Shown here: one piece after another, positions 59,327 to 64,000 of the stretch | Position numbering within the stretch: the stretch's first letter is position 1 | How the letters are laid out: every line of letters begins with the position of its first letter | Source of the DNA: Actinoplanes campanulatus | GTDB lineage: Bacteria > Actinomycetota > Actinomycetes > Mycobacteriales > Micromonosporaceae | Direction: 5' to 3' | NCBI RefSeq assembly: GCF_014647795.1 | Contig: NZ_BMPW01000017.1 | Span: forward strand, 1-64,000 | Length of the DNA stretch: 64,000 nucleotides | The notes under the pieces: model-generated | Told to the model about the DNA's origin: nothing | Seen by the model: only the letters and a program-made list of their open reading frames with translations | The model's database searches: none | Translations under genes and position numbers: made by a program

Positions 59327-60100
59327 GTGCCTCGACCACGACCGTTTCTGGCCATCTGGACCGTGCTGGCTCTGATGCCCGTCACTGTCTGCCGACCCCA
59401 GCCGCCCGCCGCCGAACCCGAACCCGTGCCGGTCCCCGTCCTGGTCGCGGCGAGGACCCGGCACACGACACCCCCGCCCGTCGACTGCCCTCGCCCGCGC
59501 GGCTCCCGGGTGACCGCGACCGGAACCGCGCTGCGGACCGCCACCCGCGAATATCCGGCCGCCGATCATCCGCACGACGTCGCGTTCTCCGCCGAGACCC
59601 TGCGGTCGCTGCCCGATGTGGCCGGCATCGGTGACCCGATCGACGTGCCCTGGGTGCTGAGCCGGGGCGCGTTCGCGGCCGCCGGCGCCGTCGCCCAGGT
59701 CACCTTCGAGAACGCCACCAGCCACCTGATCAGCGTCACCGACATCCGCCCGGTCAACATCGTCACCGAATGCGTCCCGCACGCCGCCCTGATCCCGCTG
59801 CACGGCACCGGCGCCGAACCCGCGCCGATGATGTTCGACCTGGCCGACGTCGACCCGCTGATGTGGTCCACCGACGAGGGCGGCCGCGCCACCCGCCCGT
59901 ACTTCGAGGAGTACCCGGGCATGCTCATCGAGGACGGTGAGAAACAGGATCTGCTGTTCAGTTTCCGGGCCGACACCGGCGCCTACACCTTCGACCTGCT
60001 CGTCACGTACGAGACCGGGGGCCGGCGGGAACGGACCCTGCTGCGTAACGGCCGTGTCGGCTTCCGGGTCACCACCGCCCCGGATCCACCGCAGGCGTGA
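59327..60100 (+). CDS. Secreted or lipid-anchored hypothetical protein
   Basis: About 257 residues from GTG 59327 (AGGGAGGA upstream). N-terminal hydrophobic segment (FLAIWTVLALMPVTVC) followed by a Pro/Val-rich linker (PPAAEPEPVPVPVLVAAR), then a mature domain of ~200 residues with many beta-type segments (VAQVTFENATSHLISVTDIRPVNIVTECVPHAALIPLHG; LFSFRADTGAYTFDLLVTYETGGRRERTLL). The Cys after MPVTV is a poor lipobox. No family recognised. Confidence 0.6.
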   Translation: MPRPRPFLAIWTVLALMPVTVCRPQPPAAEPEPVPVPVLVAARTRHTTPPPVDCPRPRGSRVTATGTALRTATREYPAADHPHDVAFSAETLRSLPDVAGIGDPIDVPWVLSRGAFAAAGAVAQVTFENATSHLISVTDIRPVNIVTECVPHAALIPLHGTGAEPAPMMFDLADVDPLMWSTDEGGRATRPYFEEYPGMLIEDGEKQDLLFSFRADTGAYTFDLLVTYETGGRRERTLLRNGRVGFRVTTAPDPPQA

Positions 60101-60212
60101 CCCGTCCGGCTTCTGCGGGTGGGCGCACACGAACGGCGTTGCGTGCTCGGTGGCCGCGGCCATGCGCCGGGTGGGCACTCACGGCACGGCGACCGTGTGC
60201 GCCTGCCCGGCT

Positions 60213-60335
60213 TCGGGTGACCACCGATCTACGCCCGGCGGGCGCGGCACAGGCCGGAGCGGGCAGCAAGGTCGCGTGGCAGGGCGGAACAGTCCTGAAA
60301 GGTACGGGGCGAGGTCACCCGTACAAAATCAGGTT
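60213..60335 (-). repeat. Dispersed intergenic repeat, copy D
   Basis: The 228-bp gap 60101-60328 holds a minus-oriented copy: GTGACCACCGATCTACGCCC, GGCGGGCGCGGCACAGGCC, GGAGCGGGCAGCAAGGTCGCG, CAGGGCGGAACAGTCCTG and GGGGCGAGGTCACCCGTAC. Of the four copies it is closest to copy C. It abuts the 3' end of the GntR gene. Confidence 0.65.
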
Positions 60336-60691
60336 TGATCTTCCAAGGCGGCCTTGACCAGCGACAGAGCCGTTTCGGCCGGTACGCCGAGGGCGCGGAT
60401 CCGCGTCGCGTAGGCCGCGGCCGCCTGCTGGGCCTCGACCGGTGTCGCGCCGGCCTGCGCGGTGATCACCGTGCCGTGCCGGCCCCGCGTCTCGACGAGG
60501 CCGGCCTGCTCGAGCTCGCGGTAGGCGCGGGCCACCGTGTTCACCGCCAGCCCCAGGTCCTCGGCGAGCCGGCGGACCGGGGGCAGGCGGGTGCCGGCGG
60601 GCAGCACACCGTCGGCGGCGAGCGCGGCGATGTGCAGCCGCACCTGCTCGTACGGCGGTGTGGCCGACGCCGGGTCGATCGTGATGTCCAT
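60329..60691 (-). CDS. GntR-family regulator (YtrA-like)
   Basis: A 120-residue GntR protein without an effector domain, YtrA type: PPYEQVRLHIAALAADGVLPAGTRLPPVRRLAEDLGLAVNTVARAYRELEQAGLVETRGRHGTVITAQ, followed by a short helical tail. Its start abuts the stop of the MFS gene (60691), so it is the second gene of that operon, presumably regulating the transporter. Confidence 0.9.
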   Translation of the reverse strand: MDITIDPASATPPYEQVRLHIAALAADGVLPAGTRLPPVRRLAEDLGLAVNTVARAYRELEQAGLVETRGRHGTVITAQAGATPVEAQQAAAAYATRIRALGVPAETALSLVKAALEDQT

Positions 60692-62082
60692 CAGATCAGC
60701 TTGGGCGGGGTGTTGCCGACCGCGAGGATGGCGCGCCGCAGCGGCACGAACGCCAGCAGCACGCCGCCGACCACGAAGAACAGCACCAGGGAGACGATGC
60801 CGGCCCGGTAGCTGTTGGTGATCTGGAAGATCAGGCCGAAGAACAGCGGGCCGAGCCAGCTGGTGCCCTTGTCGCTGATCTCGTAGAAGCCGAAGTACTC
60901 GCCCTCTTTACCGGCCGGGATGAGCTGGGAGAACAGGCTTCTCGACAGGGCCTGGCTGCCGCCCATCACCAGGCCGATGCCGGCGCCGAGCAGCATGAAC
61001 GGCACAGGTTCGCCCTCCGGCAGCCAGTAGGCGGCGACCACGACGAGCAGCCACAGGGCCAGGGCGATCAGGATGGTTTTGCGGGCGCCGATCCGCGTGG
61101 CCAGCGCGCCGAGCAGCAGGGCGCCGCCGAACGCCAGGAACTGCACGATCAGGATGGTCAGGATCATCGTGGACTGTTCGAGTCTCAGCTCTTCGCTGCC
61201 GAACTGGCTGGCCAGCGAGATGACCGTCTGGATGCCGTCGTTGTAGATCAGGTAGGCGCCCAGGAAGAACAGGGTCAGCGGGTAGGCGCGCATGCCCTTG
61301 AGGGTGTGGCCGAGCTGCTTGAACCCGTCGGTGAGCACGTTGCCGCGGTCGGTGCCGGTGGTGACCGCGGAGGCGCTGGGGTGCTCGCGCAGCCACAGCA
61401 GCGGCACGATGGTGAACAGCGCCCACCAGACGCCGGCCGACACGATCGACCAGCGGGCCAGGTCGAGGGTGCGCTGCGGGTTGCCGTCCTGCGACAGCGA
61501 CATCACGGCGACCAGGTTGAGCAGCAGCAGGACTCCGCCGCCCAGGTAGCCGATGGCCCAGCCGCGGCTGGAGATGCGGTCGCGGTCGTCGGGGCCGGAC
61601 AGCAGCGGCAGGAACGAGTGGTAGACGACGATCGCCGCGCCGAAGGCGATGTTGGCGATGATGAACAGGATCCCGCCGAGCAGATAGCGGTCCCCGGTCA
61701 CGAACGCCATCGCCACGGTGGCGGCGGCGCCGGTGAAGGCGGCCCCGGCCAGCAGCGGCTTCTTGCGCGGGGCGCGGTCGGCGACGGCCCCCATGATCGG
61801 CAGGATGAACACGGTCAGCAGCACCGACAGCGACACCAGGTAGGGGAAGTAGGAGCCGGTGGCGACCGGGATGCCCAGCGGGTACACCTTCGCGGTGCAC
61901 TCGTCGGCGTCGATGGCGCAGCCGGCGGCCTGTTCGGTGACGCTGGTCAGGAACGGTCCGAGGAACACCGTGATGACGGTGGTGGAGAACGCCGAGTTCG
62001 CCCAGTCGTACATGTACCAGCCGGTGCGTTCCCGCTTGGGTGCGAGAGTGGTGGTGGGGGTGTTGTCGCCGTCGACGGCCAT
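60691..62082 (-). CDS. MFS transporter (UMF1/Atg22-like)
   Basis: A 463-residue transporter with ~12 TM helices: TGWYMYDWANSAFSTTVITVFLGPFL (the YDWANSA signature of the Atg22/UMF1 family), LPIMGAVADRAPRKKPLLAGAAFTGAAATVAMAFV, GWAIGYLGGGVLLLLNLVAVMS, AGIGLVMGGSQALSRSLFSQLIPAGKEGEYFGFYEISDKGTSWLGPLFFGLI. Relatives export amino acids or are of unknown substrate. Complete and coupled to GntR. Confidence 0.88.
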   Translation of the reverse strand: MAVDGDNTPTTTLAPKRERTGWYMYDWANSAFSTTVITVFLGPFLTSVTEQAAGCAIDADECTAKVYPLGIPVATGSYFPYLVSLSVLLTVFILPIMGAVADRAPRKKPLLAGAAFTGAAATVAMAFVTGDRYLLGGILFIIANIAFGAAIVVYHSFLPLLSGPDDRDRISSRGWAIGYLGGGVLLLLNLVAVMSLSQDGNPQRTLDLARWSIVSAGVWWALFTIVPLLWLREHPSASAVTTGTDRGNVLTDGFKQLGHTLKGMRAYPLTLFFLGAYLIYNDGIQTVISLASQFGSEELRLEQSTMILTILIVQFLAFGGALLLGALATRIGARKTILIALALWLLVVVAAYWLPEGEPVPFMLLGAGIGLVMGGSQALSRSLFSQLIPAGKEGEYFGFYEISDKGTSWLGPLFFGLIFQITNSYRAGIVSLVLFFVVGGVLLAFVPLRRAILAVGNTPPKLI

Positions 62083-62153
62083 CTACGTCCGCTCCTGAAA
62101 TGGTCGGTGCGCGGACATGATGCCACCCCGGCGCGATCAGCGGGAGATGTGGA

Positions 62154-62606
62154 TCACTGTTCACCCTGTGTCCACCACTGGGCCAGCGCCGCGGTGGCCG
62201 GGTCCTCGGAGGACGCCAGGAACGTCCACGGGTCGGCGCCGAGCGGGATCTCCACCCCGGCGTAGGCGGCGAGCTCGCCGGCGGTGACCGGCTCGACCGG
62301 CGGGGTGAAGCCGGACGGGTCCGCCGCGCCGAGGGTGGTGGTGTCCACCCAGGGGAACCCGTCGACCGGTTCGGGCAGCTCACCGATGTCCAGGGTGGGC
62401 GGGAAGGCGGCGTCGTCCACCGCGTCCACCGCGTCCGGCAGGTCCGGCAGGTCCGGGATGTCGACGTCGGGCAGCTCCGGAAGATCCGGGAGATCGTCCG
62501 GCAGCTCCCACTCCACCTGATCGGCATGGGCCAGGGGATCGGGCTCCGGCACGTCATCCGGCGTCAGATCGTCGAAATCGTCGTCGAAATCCCAGTGGTC
62601 GGTCAT
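62154..62606 (-). CDS. Acidic low-complexity protein coupled to dynamin-like GTPase
   Basis: A 150-residue, extremely acidic protein with Asp/Leu/Pro repeats (WELPDDLPDLPELPDVDIPD, LPDLPDAVDAVDDAAFPP) and a structured C-terminus (TAGELAAYAGVEIPLGADPWTFLASSEDPATAALAQWW). No known family. Its ATG overlaps the stop of the dynamin-like gene by 4 bp, so the two proteins are made together. The repeat region would be disordered or extended. Confidence 0.7.
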   Translation of the reverse strand: MTDHWDFDDDFDDLTPDDVPEPDPLAHADQVEWELPDDLPDLPELPDVDIPDLPDLPDAVDAVDDAAFPPTLDIGELPEPVDGFPWVDTTTLGAADPSGFTPPVEPVTAGELAAYAGVEIPLGADPWTFLASSEDPATAALAQWWTQGEQ

Positions 62607-64000
62607 CGCGAGCCTTCCTCGTCGAGGGGGGTGGGGGTCAGGGAACGGGCCCGCAGCAGCGCCTCGTCGGCCTGCCGCAGCCGGGACGCGGCGGCGTCCC
62701 GGTCGGCGACGGCGGCGGCCCGCCGTTTGGCGCGGCCCGCGGCGTCCTCGGCGGCCGCCGCGTCGATCTCGGCGATCAGGGTGTCCAGTTCGCGCAGCCG
62801 CCGTTCGATCGCCTCGTCCAGGGCTACCGACAGCGCGTACTGCAGGTCGGTGAACCGGCCGCTGATCTCGTCGGTGAGCGCGGCCCGGGCCTCGGCCAGC
62901 ACGTCACGCAGCCAGGTGTGGGCGTGCCGCCGGTCGGTGTGTACCCGGCGCCGGTAGATGACGTAGCCGCCGGCGGCCAGGCCCAGCCCGATCCCGGCGA
63001 CCGGCAGCAGCAGCCCGCCGGACACGCCGAGCGCGGCCGCCCCCAGCGCCGCGCCGCGGCCGGCGATCAGCGCCACCCCGCCCGCGGACAGGGCGATCAG
63101 CAGGTTCTCCCCGGACCCGTCGCGCGGCGGCCCGGCGATCAGGTGGTGGCGCAGGGTGGCGCTGACCCGGGCCGGGTCGAACGCGTCGGCCAGCACCTTC
63201 TCGGCCACCTCGCGGTAGGTGTCCTCCAGCCGGGCCGACAGTTGCGCCGCCACCGCCTGCAACTGGGTGTCCAGGTCGTCGGGCAGCGCGGCCAGCGCCT
63301 CCCCGCGGGCGCTGTCGATGCGGCGGGCGTAGTCGTGCTGCACCTCGGTGAGCCGGGTCCGCAGCTGCCCGACGACGGCGACCCGGGCGTGCTGGATCTC
63401 GGCGTTGAGTTTCAGCGTCCACTGCCGGGACTCGGTGCGTTTGCGGGCGGCCAGCGCGGCCCGCTCGGCGCGGGTGGCGGCCTGGGCGGCCGCGTCCGCC
63501 GACGCCGCCGTCACCCGTTCCTCGGCCGCGTCGCGCAGCCGGGTCAGGTCGCGGTGGGCGGCGCGCAGCACGTTGGCCAGCCGCAGCTGGTGGCCGCGCC
63601 CGGCCAGTTCGACCAGCGCGTGCTGCAGTGCCGGCACCCGGGACTCGACCGCCAGCGCGTCACGGGTGGCGGCGTCGCCGGCGGTCAGGGCCAGTTCGGC
63701 CATCCGCGCCGACACCGGGAACCACGGTGCGGCCGCGAACCGGGGCGCGTGCGCCTGCAGCAGCGACCGGTTGTCCTCGGCGATGGTCCGCCACTGACCG
63801 AACGCGTCGATCTTGGTGAGGGCGAAGACGACCGCGTCGACGCGTTCGGTGGCGGCGGCCAGGAAGTCGAGTTCCGGCTGCGACAGCGGGGCGGACGCGT
63901 CGGCGACGAACAGCAGGGCGGTGGCCCGGCGGACCGCGTCCAGGGCGATGGTGGCGTGCACCGGGTCGAGGCCGCCCGCGCCCGGGGTGTCCAGCAGGGT
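62603..64000 (-). CDS. Dynamin-like GTPase, 5' end outside window
   Basis: 465 residues of the C-terminal part are visible. G-domain remainder: TLLDTPGAGG (G3) at the edge, ALLFVADASAPLSQPELDFL, VVFALTKIDAFGQW (G4, TKID). Then a long helical region (LRDAAEERVTAASADAAAQAATRAERAALAARKRTESRQW) and two adjacent hydrophobic helices (ENLLIALSAGGVALIAGRGAALGAAALGVSGGLLLPVAGIGLGLAAGGYVIY) typical of membrane-bound bacterial dynamins, followed by a coiled-coil tail. Walker A lies off the window. The preceding part is not visible. Confidence 0.85.
   Translation of the reverse strand, partial: TLLDTPGAGGLDPVHATIALDAVRRATALLFVADASAPLSQPELDFLAAATERVDAVVFALTKIDAFGQWRTIAEDNRSLLQAHAPRFAAAPWFPVSARMAELALTAGDAATRDALAVESRVPALQHALVELAGRGHQLRLANVLRAAHRDLTRLRDAAEERVTAASADAAAQAATRAERAALAARKRTESRQWTLKLNAEIQHARVAVVGQLRTRLTEVQHDYARRIDSARGEALAALPDDLDTQLQAVAAQLSARLEDTYREVAEKVLADAFDPARVSATLRHHLIAGPPRDGSGENLLIALSAGGVALIAGRGAALGAAALGVSGGLLLPVAGIGLGLAAGGYVIYRRRVHTDRRHAHTWLRDVLAEARAALTDEISGRFTDLQYALSVALDEAIERRLRELDTLIAEIDAAAAEDAAGRAKRRAAAVADRDAAASRLRQADEALLRARSLTPTPLDEEGSR

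Noticed and set aside
1-64000. CRISPR array
   Set aside because: No regularly spaced direct repeats with unique spacers; the tandem repeats at 56270 and 20234 are degenerate and without spacers.

Overview
This 64 kb window comes from a high-GC actinobacterium. Strong G/C third-position bias, many GTG/TTG starts, a cellulose-type secreted GH10 xylanase with a CebR-type operator, and F420-, DUF4132-, DUF4253- and DUF1707-type proteins all point to Micromonosporaceae, most likely an Actinoplanes-like organism. That placement is inference; there is no rRNA gene in the window to anchor it.

Layout. 0-20 kb: small single-gene units (acetyltransferases, dihydrofolate-reductase-like, LysR, cyclic-nucleotide-binding protein, small membrane proteins, a large secreted DUF6055 zinc-peptidase-like protein, DUF4253, CsbD, a 1,108-residue DUF4132 protein, a metallo-beta-lactamase-fold hydrolase, an F420 oxidoreductase divergent from a TetR). 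20-23 kb: secreted xylanase. 23-32 kb: regulator-controlled units (TetR / peroxiredoxin-like / methyltransferase; acetyltransferase / TetR / MFS transporter divergent from a kinase-like protein). 32-36 kb: TPR protein divergent from a HEAT protein and a MerR-HEAT fusion across a MerR-type operator. 36-42 kb: a siderophore locus with two IucA/IucC-type synthetases and a PLP decarboxylase, next to an FAD dehydrogenase. 42-53 kb: epimerase, UPF0303, TauE/SafE permease with a 30-residue leader protein, two PadR units (one coupled to an Arg/Asp-repeat protein), ABC-F ATPase, XerC/D-like recombinase, UppP, DUF3626. 53-57 kb: an intact IS3-family element set inside a repeat-rich intergenic zone. 57-64 kb: toroid-fold protein, DUF1707 protein, GDSL esterase, GntR plus an MFS transporter, and an acidic protein coupled to a dynamin-like GTPase that runs off the right edge.

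The most unusual property is the density of gene debris: frameshifted, truncated or chimeric remnants of at least a dozen families (GNAT, DHFR-like, a secreted protein, ArsC-like, isoamylase, histidine phosphatase, AraC, alpha/beta hydrolase, NUDIX and others), often next to small tandem or inverted duplications. A 65-bp perfect palindrome inside the isoamylase remnant looks like a frozen template-switch event. Intergenic DNA also carries at least two dispersed structured repeat families. No CRISPR array, rRNA, tRNA or prophage was seen.
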